Position numbers and translations under genes: made by a program. The notes beneath the pieces are model-generated. The model did no database searches. It saw only the letters and a program-made list of their open reading frames with translations, and had not been told where the DNA came from. A stretch of DNA of 64,000 nt, from positions 24,030,001-24,094,000 of the forward strand of contig OY783207.1 of the NCBI GenBank assembly GCA_963678705.1, in the 5' to 3' direction. Source of the DNA: Panorpa germanica. Its lineage: Eukaryota; Arthropoda; Insecta; Mecoptera; Panorpidae. The number at the start of each line of letters is the position of its first letter. Within the stretch, counting starts at the first letter, position 1. Positions 45,201 through 49,500 of the stretch are shown here, in pieces.

Positions 45201-47382
45201 AAACATTCTATTCACGCCGTATTCAATGTGAACATTACCCTCTTCTTCTTCTTATTCACATTCAAGCAGTGCATTTCAAGCATTCAAAATGTTACCCATT
45301 CAACACTATTCAATGTAATCTAATCGTAAGGGTTACAATCCAATAACCACCTGCCTCCTCCCGTGAAAACCACACAAACCTCGAATACCGCGACAATCAT
45401 AATTACAAAGCTTTCTTTTCTGAAGTATATTTTATTAAAGAAGTTCGAATTAGTTGATCTCAGTGCTTAATATATCGTTGTATCGAGTAAAGGTAAGCGG
45501 GCACACATCCGTATAGTACACAAACGTGAAGGAAAGGAACAAGCGTGGACACATAGAGGTAAGCGAAGCGTAATAATAAGTGCGATAGAGGAAGCGATAC
45601 AGGCAAAGAGAGAGATAGCTGGCGAGTGTCTTATCTGCTTCTTTCCAACCGAAACGCTGCTGCTAGTTTGGCTGATTGTCGGTGATATGAGGTAGAGGGT
45701 AAATAAGCAAGCAGACGCTATAGTTAAAATACAAATCACAGTGATCGGCTCGAGAGAGACACAGATGATACTCGGCAGCTCTTTGCCTTTATTGCAGTAT
45801 TCAACTGTTGCAATGCGTGCCAATCTCTTCAGGATCCACAGCGGTCGCTGCGTACGTCTTCCTTCTACAAAAACATGTGAAAGTTAACCTCAAGAATACT
45901 TTATTTGCGAAAATACGAGAAAGTTTCTATAAAAATTACAGAAAATGATATATTCCCACTAATAAATCATCAATTTCTGTAATATTTCCACTAGCTGCTA
46001 TATATAACACGGTTAGTATTCCCGTTTTCTCGTTTTCCCATTTTCCAAGCTACTGCTACTGTACGTGAAGCTATCAATGCCAACGGAACTATTACACACA
46101 CACATACATACATTTATTTTACTTGTATCCGTTATAAAATATATTGTTAACATTGAAATAGAATTTATATTTAAAACAAGTTCATTGTTTTCAATTTTCA
46201 TATTTTCCACACCAATTCTGTAGTTAATACACGTGGTTTACCGCCCTTCATTCACAGAAACTGCTCTGTGAAAATTAAAAGCAACCCTACGAACTACAGG
46301 GTGTATCATCGAACGATATGCTGGCTTAAAACAGCTATAATTTGTTTATTATATCTATATAACAAACGTGGGGAATCTTGATCTGTAATCTTTCACATTA
46401 TAGGACTAGAAATCGGATGGAAATTTAGCGCCTTATTTTGCAAGTTATTCTCTGACGTCATAGTAAGCTAGTCCAATTCATGATGTCAAAGAAAAAGTAA
46501 CAAAATAAGGCTCTTAGTGATTCTAATATGCGTCAGTTTATTTTTAAACCCGCTAGCCACATAAACCTTGATAATTTTTAAGGTATGACAGTTTGCCTTT
46601 CAGATAATGATACTTTCTTCCTTCAATTTAAATAATTCTGAGGCACTCTGTGTCAAGGACTTAAAGCAAATACACGATCCTTCTGAAACAATGTAAATTA
46701 CGTAATATTTCTGAATATAATATGTTCTCTCAACTTAAATAAATACCTTTAAGCACATATCATAACAGAGATATTAATATTTCAAGGGTAACACTACAAG
46801 AGCGAGGAGAGAGAGAGAGAGAGAAAGATAGTCTCGCAATGGTACATTTGTCCCGTTTTATTAGAATTAAATGAATAACAAAATACTATACACTCGTATG
46901 TACATTTTATTCTCCAAGAATATAAATATTTAACTAATGTCTTTCTTTTCTTGGCATTTATTTTACTGCGGAATTTAACATAAGTGCGGGAATATTTAAA
47001 TTTGAAATTGTTCCATGTTTTTAAAATGGAAAATAAAATAGAAATACGAAGGAGAATATTACTCGAATTAGAATGGCGATGTCTTTTAGTCCACCAGGGT
47101 TCTAGAGACGACTGAGTGGTAAATATTTTTATACATTTATATATTCAGATTTAATGAAACCATATTTTGTTAAAACAAACACCAACCTGTATAAACTTCA
47201 CCAGGGACATATTTTTCGGGGTTTCCAGTGACCTTGATTTTAAATCTACCATCTTGTGGAGATTTTGGAGCGCCATGGCCAACTGGTGCCCGGTCACACT
47301 TCGCTGCGTTGGCAATGTTCCAGGATAAAGTCAGGAGCAGAACTACTGCAAACATCTGCATCAGATGGACGTTTCCCCTCAT
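13..47382 (-). CDS. Spon1: F-spondin (spondin-1) homologue, 5' part: nine coding exons, 3' end outside window
   Basis: Secreted extracellular-matrix protein of the F-spondin family, known for roles in axon guidance and cell adhesion. The coding sequence joins exons 47382-47187, 8204-7993, 7920-7729, 7660-7548, 7479-7386, 7107-6853, 6690-6510, 6431-6251 and 256-13. All introns are GT-AG and all phases agree, giving 1668 nt or 556 residues without a stop. Domains in order: signal peptide 1-26, reeler about 29-157, spondin_N about 190-390 (with PSPDW at 312-316 and DAGTDSG at 344-350), then TSR1 422-474 and TSR2 492-550. Each TSR has six cysteines and a WxxW motif. Vertebrate F-spondin has six TSRs, so about four are probably left of base 1. 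The start is the Met at 47382, after an acceptor-like site and followed by a clean signal peptide; an upstream in-frame Met at 47406 would fall in the presumed intron. Family identity is firm, and the exon joins are inferred without transcripts. Confidence 0.95.
380..743. mobile_element. Family J: foldback/MITE with about 110-120 bp imperfect terminal inverted repeats
   Basis: The left arm (from about 380, GTTTTGAATCTTATAA) is repeated in reverse complement on the right, ending near 743. Matching blocks include AACTATTGCA, GAAACATGTACAAAT versus AAAACATGTACAAAT, and ATACATTATACCATTT. The centre is AT-rich and carries no reading frame. It could also be a palindromic non-autonomous DNA transposon. 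No target duplication was clear. Confidence 0.6.
744..2516. other. Intronic sequence without recognised gene
   Basis: AT-rich intron sequence with a short GC-rich spot (CCCGGGGGCCCCCC near 875-888). A 105-codon open frame at 1792-2109 resembles no family and has no splice support. A degenerate GAY trinucleotide tract lies at 2212-2276. A short stretch around 2469-2500 (CAGGAGTCCCCAAACTTTTG) resembles a hAT-type terminus but has no partner. Confidence 0.5.
2212..2276 (+). repeat. Degenerate (GAT/GAC) trinucleotide tract
   Basis: Repeated GATGAC, GATGGT and GACAAT units run for about 65 bp. The tract lies inside intron 8 and has no open frame that fits the gene. Confidence 0.75.
2517..3040 (+). 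mobile_element. Family A copy 1, left end lost
   Basis: Family A has eight copies in the window. Its intact outer ends read TTAA-GGGGGGGTAAGGT and the inverse. Inside is a second inverted repeat, GGTAACGCTGTCGAGTTTTT against AAAAACTCGACAGCGTTACC. This copy starts abruptly at GCATATTTTCGATAATG and keeps the right end GTTGAAACCTTACCCCC followed by TTAA (3041-3044). It is non-autonomous, with no transposase frame. Confidence 0.8.
3045..3877. other. Intronic sequence, nothing recognised
   Basis: AT-rich intron 8 sequence. I see no repeat partner in the window and no coding signal. Confidence 0.5.
3878..4724 (+). mobile_element. Family C copy 1 (TA-flanked MITE), interrupted by family B copy 1
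   Basis: The terminal inverted repeat is TAGTTCAAATTACGAGAG followed by TTCGGCGGCGACT. The left 10 bp (3878-3887) are cut off from the rest by a 633 bp family B element, after which the repeat resumes at 4521. The right end is ACTATCGTGATTTGGACTA followed by TA. Without the insert the element is about 212 bp, the size of copy 2 at 7145-7359, of which it is the reverse complement. Confidence 0.85.
3888..4520 (+). mobile_element. Family B copy 1, nested in family C copy 1
   Basis: A 633 bp non-autonomous element with terminal repeats GGGCTTGTGTCCT and AGGATACAAGCCC. It carries the family B block ATAAAAGTGTACTATATATT near the left and AATCAACAATTGAAAAATCG near the right. Compared with the uninterrupted family C end at 7341-7359, AT appears on both sides of the insert, so a 2 bp AT duplication is implied. 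Confidence 0.85.
4725..5431. other. Intronic sequence, nothing recognised
   Basis: AT-rich intron 8 sequence. It includes a local direct repeat (AGTATATTGACTTTCATCTCG twice at about 4748-4801) and a short AGCTTTA-rich stretch at 5188-5215. Confidence 0.5.
5432..6076 (-). mobile_element. Family A copy 2, nearly full length
   Basis: Reverse orientation to copy 1. The left end is degenerate (CGGGAGGTAAGGTTTCAAC) and the right end GTTTTGACCTAACACCCTC is followed by TTAA at 6077-6080. The internal inverted repeat is present: AGGTAACGCTGTCAAG near 5670 and AACTCGACAGCGTTACCTG near 5778-5796. A 71-codon open frame at 5865 is only this repeat. Confidence 0.82.
6251..6431 (-). CDS. Spon1: F-spondin coding exon 8: thrombospondin type-1 repeat 1
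   Basis: 181 nt: completes Gly415 and encodes residues 416-474 plus two bases. It holds a complete six-cysteine TSR (C422, C433, C437, C459, C469, C474). W427 and W430 form the WxxW motif used for C-mannosylation. CSVTCG at 433-438 keeps the Thr used for O-fucosylation. The acceptor is TATCCACCAG|GAGAAG and the donor TTGCAG|GTAGGA. Confidence 0.95.
6510..6690 (-). CDS. Spon1: F-spondin coding exon 7: end of spondin_N and linker
   Basis: 181 nt, residues 355-414 plus one base. SPDQPTSPKDVIRRI and DPRSPFYD match the conserved end of the spondin_N domain. A basic linker (LSRQRLYEKTC) leads towards the thrombospondin repeats. The acceptor is TTTGTTAG|TCCCCC and the donor TCAG|GTAAGA (phase 1). 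Confidence 0.94.
6853..7107 (-). CDS. Spon1: F-spondin coding exon 6: spondin_N core
   Basis: 255 nt, residues 270-354, phase 0 at both ends. It has three strong family blocks: HIRTIIKARG, the FRVDSRHHLVSLVSMIDPSPDWIVG block, and LYPWDAGTDSGPTY. In the known vertebrate domain structure this region carries acidic calcium ligands, and the equivalent aspartates are present here. The acceptor is ATTCTTCAG|AGCGAA and the donor ACACG|GTGAGT. Confidence 0.96.
7145..7359 (-). mobile_element. Family C copy 2, inside F-spondin intron 5
   Basis: A 215 bp MITE with both terminal repeats (TCAAATCACGATAGTTCGGC on the left, CCGAACTCTCGTAATTTGAA on the right) and TA at each flank. It lies between the acceptor of exon 6 and the donor of exon 5. 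Removing it leaves an intron of about 61-63 bp, the size of its neighbours, so it inserted into a formerly very short intron without removing the splice sites. Confidence 0.85.
7386..7479 (-). CDS. Spon1: F-spondin coding exon 5: spondin_N
   Basis: 94 nt: completes Arg238 and encodes residues 239-269. FWDYGQQASEGLRQVAEHG corresponds to LWEYGGYASEGVKQVAELG of vertebrate F-spondin. The acceptor is AATTTACAG|ATTTTG and the donor GCAGAA|GTAAGA (phase 0). The intron before it is 68 bp. The intron after it is 278 bp because of a MITE insertion. Confidence 0.94.
7548..7660 (-). CDS. Spon1: F-spondin coding exon 4: spondin_N
   Basis: 113 nt, residues 201-237 plus two bases. The segment VTFEGIWSRHTHPKDFP matches the conserved LTFYGNWSxxTHPKDYP signature of the spondin_N domain, followed by FSDVIGASHTVNY. 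The acceptor is CCTTTCAG|GTTACT and the donor TACAG|GTACAA (phase 2). Intron 3 before it is 68 bp. Confidence 0.95.
7729..7920 (-). CDS. Spon1: F-spondin coding exon 3: end of reeler, start of spondin_N
   Basis: 192 nt, residues 137-200, phase 0 at both ends. It begins VMWTAPPEGSGCV, the conserved reeler end (vertebrate WIAPPAGTGCV). It continues through the acidic linker and CEDAHESLD to the DPCCACDEAKYE segment that opens the spondin_N domain. The acceptor is CCTCGTAG|GTGATG and the donor GAG|GTAAGC. Intron 2 before it is 72 bp. Confidence 0.95.
7993..8204 (-). CDS. Spon1: F-spondin coding exon 2: central reeler domain
   Basis: 212 nt: completes Val66 and encodes residues 67-136. The acceptor is TTTTTTGCAG|TGAGTC and the donor CAG|GTAAGA. 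The run HKFAGFMLVVES corresponds to the FRGFTLIALRE part of vertebrate F-spondin. The segment ends at residues SEVQ, phase 0, where the reeler strand continues in the next exon. It lies 38,982 bp from exon 1, with no intervening candidate exon needed because phase and domain order both fit. Confidence 0.93.
8205..8792. other. Intron 1, nothing recognised
   Basis: AT-rich sequence next to the exon 2 acceptor. There are short open frames only, with no family resemblance. Confidence 0.5.
8793..9368 (+). mobile_element. Family B copy 2
   Basis: Begins GGGCTTGTGTCCTATG after AT, and ends GAGGACACAAGTAC before AT. It is collinear with copy 1, with small deletions in the middle. Both flanks carry AT, as in the nested copy. 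Confidence 0.85.
9369..10092. other. Intron 1 segment with a possible degraded coding remnant
   Basis: Contains an open frame at 9547-9882 (111 codons). A second coding-like stretch at 9875-10045 lies in another frame with one in-frame TAG and ends TAA before an A-rich run. It reads plausibly as protein (PIDGGEIIQNVIN, LDPYKDGFSVQFIFHW), but I do not recognise the family. It may be a decayed transposon or processed copy, or chance. Confidence 0.3.
10093..10772. mobile_element. Harbinger-like MITE with TTA target duplication
   Basis: The 680 bp element has ends GGCCTGTCTCAGTATGG and CCATACTGAGACAGGCT, an inverted repeat that continues through CCGTATTTAAGCG. TTA flanks both sides (10090-10092 and 10773-10775). 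GGSCCTGTCTC-type ends with a 3 bp TTA/TAA duplication are typical of PIF/Harbinger-derived elements. The open frames inside (60-86 codons) show no transposase, so it is non-autonomous. Confidence 0.78.
10776..12299. other. Intron 1, nothing recognised
   Basis: AT-rich sequence with no repeat partner found in the window and no coding signal beyond short open frames. Confidence 0.5.
12300..12931 (-). mobile_element. Family A copy 3, outer left end lost
   Basis: Same orientation as copy 2. The left end begins within the AAATTTATTTATATT region. The internal inverted repeat AGGTAACGCTGTCGAG (12556-12571) and AACTCGACAGCGTTACC is shortened between its arms. The right end TCGTTTTGACCTTAAACCTT is degraded from the C-run seen in other copies. 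Confidence 0.78.
12932..15980. other. Intron 1, nothing recognised
   Basis: Three kilobases without a repeat partner or a recognisable gene. Short tandem tracts occur at 14419-14436 (ATAGGTC units) and 15804-15849 (AAAGAGCGAAGT-like units). Confidence 0.5.
15804..15849 (+). repeat. Short tandem repeat, AAAGARCGAAG(T) units
   Basis: Three or four imperfect copies of a 12-15 bp unit (CTAAAGAGCGAAGTAAAGAA, then CGAAAGTAAAGAGCGAAGG). Confidence 0.65.
15981..16210 (+). mobile_element. Family D copy 1, right side lost
   Basis: Starts GGTCCTCCGCATATGAGGCG, then ACTGATTACAAACCTTAGCC. It is collinear with copies at 17651 and 44113 through CACACGGCACGAGCGAAACT, up to CAGAGATGTGCACGAATAC. It then diverges, so the right terminal repeat is missing. 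Its uninterrupted CCTTAGCCCGAATCTG is the empty-site reference for the family E insertion in copy 2. Confidence 0.78.
16211..17431. other. Intron 1, nothing recognised
   Basis: AT-rich sequence with short open frames only and no repeat partner seen. Confidence 0.5.
17432..17534 (+). mobile_element. Family C copy 3, internally deleted
   Basis: About 103 bp. It keeps both terminal repeats (ACAAATTACGAGAGTTCGGC on the left, AAACTCTCGTGGTTTGAATT on the right) with TA flanks, but has lost most of the middle. Confidence 0.78.
17651..18388 (+). mobile_element. Family D copy 2, interrupted by family E copy 1
   Basis: The left end CCATCCGCACATGGGGCGAC and the right end CAGTCGACCCATGTGCAGAC form a terminal inverted repeat of about 30 bp. 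The body is split at 17690-18064 by a TA-flanked element and resumes at GCCCCGAATCTGCCCG. Without the insert it is about 360 bp. Confidence 0.8.
17690..18064 (+). mobile_element. Family E copy 1 (TA-target MITE), nested in family D
   Basis: 375 bp. The ends CCCAGTAAACAATTTGG and CCAAAATGTTTACTGGG are inverted repeats. The flanks are TA at 17688-17689 and TA at 18065-18066. The matching site in family D copy 1 reads CCTTAGCCC with a single TA, confirming a TA duplication as in Tc1/mariner-derived elements. Confidence 0.88.
18389..20934. other. Intron 1, nothing recognised
   Basis: No gene or repeat partner seen. It includes a short tandem tract of ACCCCTGGCA-like units at 18563-18592. Confidence 0.5.
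20935..21398 (+). mobile_element. Family F copy 1, full-length MITE
   Basis: About 464 bp with near-perfect terminal repeats of at least 40 bp: AGGTGAAAAGATACTTGGCC on the left, and on the right GGTCAAGTATCGTTTCACCT, each continued by ATTTTTGATTCGCGAAATATAG in its own orientation. The interior is AT-rich with no reading frame. A partial copy lies at 50066. Confidence 0.85.
21399..22447. other. Intron 1, nothing recognised
   Basis: AT-rich sequence with short open frames only and no repeat partner. Confidence 0.5.
22448..23048 (+). mobile_element. Family B copy 3
   Basis: Left end GGGCTTGTGTCCTATTTC and the full family B body. The right end is shortened: it runs from TTATTAACATCAATTGAAA directly into CTGGCCCAT, lacking the GAGGACACAAG block. 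Confidence 0.82.
23049..24984. other. Intron 1, nothing recognised
   Basis: Includes a purine-rich tandem tract of GGACAGA-like units at 23612-23648. No gene or repeat partner otherwise. Confidence 0.5.
24985..25408 (+). mobile_element. Family A copy 4, left part lost
   Basis: Starts inside the element at AAGATTTTTCAATTTTTTAC and runs through AACTCGACAGCGTTACC to AGCTGAAACCTAACCCCCC. Only one arm of the internal inverted repeat is left. A 67-codon open frame on the minus strand here recurs in copy 5 and is repeat-derived. Confidence 0.8.
25409..27066. other. Intron 1, nothing recognised
   Basis: AT-rich. Several 60-85-codon open frames lie here, without family resemblance or splice context. 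Confidence 0.5.
27067..27881. mobile_element. piggyBac-like non-autonomous element, TTAA flanked
   Basis: 815 bp between TTAA at 27063-27066 and TTAA at 27882-27885. The ends are CCCTCCGTGTGAACAC and GTGTACACACGCAGGG, inverted repeats starting with CCC, as expected for piggyBac-derived elements. A further GTGTACATTGGGTCT copy inside the left end echoes the ACACTGGGTCT part of the terminal repeat. No transposase frame is visible. Confidence 0.8.
27886..28994. other. Intron 1, nothing recognised
   Basis: AT-rich with short open frames only. The right edge is the target site of the BEL/Pao element. Confidence 0.5.
28995..28999. repeat. Target-site duplication ATAGC, left side of BEL/Pao element
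   Basis: ATAGC directly before the left LTR, repeated exactly at 32170-32174 directly after the right LTR. Confidence 0.88.
29000..29308 (-). repeat. BEL/Pao 3' LTR
   Basis: 309 bp, identical by eye to 31861-32169. It begins TGTACGAAATAAAACC and ends TTGTACTGAACA on the plus strand. The purine tract expected just outside it (29309 onward, read on the minus strand) is weak. Confidence 0.9.
29464..31149 (-). pseudogene. BEL/Pao gag (DUF1759-type) fused in frame to pol remnants
   Basis: 561 codons, unbroken. Residues about 1-290 are a BEL/Pao gag: an N-terminal helical region, an acidic stretch at 64-76 (DDQDEEDIEEVEE), then PAVEIPTFDGKDITRFKPF and LSDVQRLFYLRKYL at 138-151, the DUF1759 signature. 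Residues about 315-421 resemble the segment just before the reverse transcriptase (YTNLENVMKQSW, KAEHKFQNSVALKNN, RFNVLEKRFRHNPSLLEVYK). Residues about 443-470 match a segment near the RNase H region (KSSVAPSSKVLTIPQLE). The C-terminal tail is hydrophobic and unrecognised. The zinc knuckle, protease, RT catalytic core and integrase are missing. The start was taken at the first Met after the leader. The product cannot be an active polymerase but could be a gag-like protein. Confidence 0.85.
31583..31700 (-). repeat. 44 bp tandem repeat, about 2.7 copies, in the BEL/Pao leader
   Basis: The units begin at about 31583, 31627 and 31671, each carrying GCTTCTGGAAATGTAATTG (the first with changes) followed by TAAAATATCCA. 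The second and third copies are identical over the shared length. Confidence 0.88.
31839..31852 (-). promoter_or_regulatory. Putative tRNA primer-binding site of the BEL/Pao element
   Basis: Minus strand TGGTCCTTCGAGTC, which starts with TGG (complement of CCA) and lies eight bases inside the 5' LTR. The TGGTCCTTCGAG core is of the kind found in BEL-group elements. Confidence 0.6.
31861..32169 (-). repeat. BEL/Pao 5' LTR
   Basis: 309 bp, identical by eye to 29000-29308 and bounded by TG and CA. It should carry the promoter of the element. The ATAGC duplication follows directly at 32170. Confidence 0.9.
32175..34252. other. Intron 1, nothing recognised
   Basis: AT-rich sequence with short open frames only and no repeat partner in the window. 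Confidence 0.5.
34253..34927 (+). mobile_element. Family G copy 1, Helitron-like
   Basis: Shares ATTATAATG followed by a GTGTATATTTG block with copy 3, and TTCCTGGAAACCCGTA and TTTTGGAAAAACT with both other copies. The right end is a hairpin CGTC-CCATTG-CGACG (34899-34913), then GGGGTAAACTCTAG. A hairpin about 10 bases before a CTRR end, with a TC start after A, is the Helitron signature. The base after the end is G rather than the expected T. Confidence 0.62.
34931..35177 (+). mobile_element. Family G copy 2, Helitron-like
   Basis: 247 bp. It starts TCTTATATTCTTATATG after an A and ends in the perfect hairpin CGTCGCTTGCGACG (35150-35163) followed by GGGGTAAAAGCTAG, with T next. This is the expected A/T insertion site with TC and CTAG ends. 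It sits three bases from the end of copy 1. Confidence 0.68.
35178..35865. other. Intron 1, nothing recognised
   Basis: Contains a CT/GT simple repeat at 35586-35630. No gene. Confidence 0.5.
35586..35630 (+). repeat. (CT)n followed by (GT)n microsatellite
   Basis: CTCTCTATCTCTTTCTCTC, then TTTGTGCGTGTGTGTGTGTA. Confidence 0.85.
35866..36278 (+). mobile_element. Family A copy 5, internally deleted, TTAA on both sides
   Basis: Left flank TTAA (35862-35865), then GGGGGGTATATTAGTTG; right end GAAACCTTACCCCCCCC, then TTAA (36279-36282). Directly after the left GGGGGGTA the sequence jumps to the middle of the element (TTAGTTGATAAGTTTCTG), so about 270 bp are missing. Both arms of the internal inverted repeat remain. 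This is the best evidence that the family uses TTAA targets. Confidence 0.86.
36283..40651. other. Intron 1, no firm gene
   Basis: 4.4 kb of AT-rich sequence without repeat partners. A possible short first exon lies at 39202-39229 on the minus strand (ATG, nine codons, GTGAGT donor), and a plus-strand AAAATGGCGGAGCAAG lies at 39542-39557. Neither is enough to call a gene. Confidence 0.45.
40652..41320 (+). mobile_element. Family A copy 6, left end degraded
   Basis: Nearly full length. The left end is eroded (AAAATATCAACGATAAAAAA). The internal inverted repeat (CACTGTCGAGTTTTTC and AAACTCGACAGCG) and the right end GTTGAAACCTTACCCCCTCC are kept. Confidence 0.8.
41321..42405. other. Intron 1, nothing recognised
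   Basis: No gene or repeat partner. Short homopolymer C and G tracts occur at about 41474 and 42086. Confidence 0.5.
42406..43051 (+). mobile_element. Family B copy 4, left terminal repeat lost
   Basis: Begins GGACTTAATTTCTGTAAAAG, lacking GGGCTTGTGTCCTATG, and is then collinear with the other copies. The right end GAGGACACAAGCCC is intact and followed by AT. Confidence 0.82.
43052..44112. other. Intron 1, nothing recognised
   Basis: Short open frames only and no repeat partner. Confidence 0.5.
44113..44535 (+). mobile_element. Family D copy 3, uninterrupted
   Basis: About 423 bp, from AGGCCGTCCGCACACGGGTC to the matching inverted end TAGTTTGCATTCAGTCGAC near 44510-44526; the outer bases have diverged. 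It carries the same CACACACGGCACGAACGAAA block and the ATTTTGATGGTGACATCATG block as copies 1 and 2. Confidence 0.8.
44536..47186. other. Intron 1 next to exon 1, nothing firm
   Basis: A possible inverted repeat lies at 46429-46511 (GCCTTATTTTG and CAAAATAAGGC arms). A GA microsatellite is at 46804-46823. The 142-codon (44918) and 119-codon (45823) open frames resemble nothing known. Confidence 0.45.
46804..46823 (+). repeat. (GA)n microsatellite
   Basis: GAGGAGAGAGAGAGAGAGAG. Confidence 0.85.
47187..47382 (-). CDS. Spon1: F-spondin coding exon 1: signal peptide and start of reeler domain
   Basis: Encodes residues 1-65 plus one base. A basic N-terminus (MRGN) leads into the hydrophobic core FAVVLLLTLSW and an ANA-A cleavage site near residue 26-27. 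The mature protein then begins with KCDRAPVGHG, whose Cys29 is the first reeler cysteine, and continues to KVTGNPEKYVPGEVYT, the usual first half of a reeler domain. The donor is CAG|GTTGGT (phase 1). Joined to the next exon it makes a Val codon, and the reading continues as a normal reeler. Upstream, TTGTTACAG precedes TTACCATG, so this exon probably begins at 47387 as an internal exon. Confidence 0.93.
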
Positions 47383-47387
47383 GGTAA

Positions 47388-47389
47388 CT
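47388..47389 (-). promoter_or_regulatory. Spon1: Probable splice acceptor before F-spondin coding exon 1
   Basis: On the minus strand a T-rich run with TAACATTGTTACAG precedes TTACCATG. Five bases later is the start codon. This suggests that the 5' untranslated region is interrupted by an intron and that the promoter is farther right. Confidence 0.6.
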
Positions 47390-47988
47390 GTAACAATGTT
47401 ATACAAATTAGAAACAAAGTAACATTAAAATATACAGAAGGATGCAGTGTTGCTGCAATATGATCGAAATTGAATCGAGTGGTTTATATCTAAGTTGGAA
47501 AAACTTTAGTCGAAGTTTGTACCAGCAGAGTTACGAGTTATTACGAATTGTCTATGTTCAATATGCCGTTTCGACAGTGTTAAATCACACACGCAAAAAT
47601 ATTTCTCTTTTGTCGAAAACGAGTTGGTCAATCGTCCTCAAACTGTCTGAATAATCAGATATTCGCCAGATTTGGCCTCCAATATCTTTTATCTTCCCTT
47701 GACTCAAATTTTAGGTCAGAAGACAGAGATTCTCATCAAATAAGGAGACCTAGACATTCGTAAACGATTATTCTGCTACCTTAGTACCTATGGATTTCAA
47801 CACTAATGATGATGAAGCCAGAACTTTATCTCTATTTCACTCCGATATATATTTTCCGTCAGTATTTTTCAAACTTTTATATGCGGATGACACATTAAAT
47901 ATGGCATTATTTTTAGCATTCAGCATATTTTTAATATGTCTTTGTGAGCGGGACGTCCCTTAACAAATGGGGTAATATTTCAGGGACA

Positions 47989-48004
47989 GACACACACACA
48001 CACA
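47989..48004 (+). repeat. (CA)n microsatellite
   Basis: GACACACACACACACA. Confidence 0.8.
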
Positions 48005-49019
48005 GACAATCATGATGCATTTGTTTCTTATTTCGTTTTAATAATTTAAACATGTGAAATGCAGACAGTTTGCAGACAACATAAGACCCCGAGAAGAACG
48101 GAACTTTGAGGGGTAAGGGGACGAATAGACGGTCTACGAATAGTGGCAGAAGAGTGTGAGGAGGTAGAGAGGGGTGGTAGGAGAATATCTACGTCTGCAT
48201 GTTAAATGAACTTGTGTAGAACATAGCTTGTGATGTATTAGTGGAAAAACATGAGAAAATGTTTTATTGGAAAAAAAAACAAGAAGATATTAAAGAAAAT
48301 GTTTTGAGAGCCCGAAACCAATATTAAAAACATCGCCCGGGGCTAACAAATAGTCGTAATACGCTCCCAAAATATTACTACAGAAATACGAATACTCGTA
48401 TACAAATATTTCTTTATTCGTTTAAGAAAATGTAGGGTTACAATGTTTCACAAATTTCAATTTAATATGTTCATATTTAATCGCAACCCTTAAGTTATTC
48501 GTATTTGTATAAAAACGGTACCAACAATACGTACCCTTAAACGACCTTTACCCCATTCCAAAAACATTTTATATCTTAATAAAAATTTTATTATTAAAAA
48601 AAGAAAATCTGAATTTTAATGAGAAATTTTAATATATTTTTTTACTTCCCTTAAAATAAATACAATTTTTTTTATAAAATCAATTTTAAAATAGAATTAT
48701 AGACAATTTAACCCTCATTTAAGAACCCCTTAAAATGTCAATAGAGTAGCAAGATTTTAACTGAAAAATCAGAATCATTTATGATAATATAAAATTATTT
48801 ACAAGAGGGTTGCGTTGCACGAGTACAGCGTACAGCGTACTCTTTACTTTTCAGGGTTGTTCAAGATAGGGGGATGATATATTCTAATATACCGAATATT
48901 TTTATAAGTCACCCTCGTCTCTCGCTCCCTTTCTTTTTCTTTTTCTCGAATTTCAATTTACTCGGATTATATATGGTTTCTTGTATGAGTGGTGGAGCTT
49001 CTTAAGGCTTCACTGACTA

Positions 49020-49500
49020 TAGCTACATTCACAACTTCACAGTTTTACAGCTTTTAAGCTCAAAGCTCTAATAAAAGAAATTAGAATATGCTTATACGAT
49101 AATGAAATCAAAGCTTATTCTTTTGTAGATAACATAACATAAAAAGCATATTTTTTATTCAACAACATATCTTCAAAAGAAAGCTCACATACATTTGCAC
49201 AAAAGCTGTTAATAAAAGCTCGTTTGATGTAGGATAAAATTCAGTATTTCTAAAGAATTACAATTGTATCGCTGACGTTGCTAGACGTACAGCTTTTAAA
49301 AGCTTACAGCTTTGATTCCTTTCTATAACTAAATAAAAAAAACATATCAAACATAGCTTAAAAAAGCTCTTTTATACTTTATTATAATATTTTTCAATAA
49401 ACATCTTTTCATTTCTTATAGCCTTTTGAGTATACGAATATTTCTTACTGTAAATTTTCTTTGAATATTTATTTTTGGAATTTTTATCAAAAAGCTTTGT
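49020..49500. repeat. AGCT-rich stretch
   Basis: Fourteen AGCT tetramers, mostly as AAAGCT or AGCTTT and once as CAGCTTTTAAAAGCTTAC, in about 480 bp; about two would be expected by chance. There is no regular period and no open frame. Confidence 0.55.

Larger units (their letters stand above)
8205..47186 (-). other. Spon1: F-spondin intron 1 (38,982 bp)
   Basis: A single intron separates the signal-peptide exon from the second reeler exon. Its donor is GTTGGT at 47186 and its acceptor TTTTTTGCAG at 8205. It contains the BEL/Pao element, copies of families A, B, C, D and F, two Helitron-like copies, one E copy nested in D, and single Harbinger-like and piggyBac-like elements. I found no convincing protein-coding exon of another gene in it. 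Confidence 0.85.

Noticed and set aside
44918..45346. 142-codon open frame on the plus strand
   Set aside because: Composition follows local base content; no domain, no homologue recognised and no splice signals in place.
45467..45823. 119-codon minus-strand frame preceded by an acceptor-like TTTTTGTAG
   Set aside because: Considered as an extra reeler exon, but it lacks the reeler pattern, and exon 1 joins exon 2 perfectly in phase without it.
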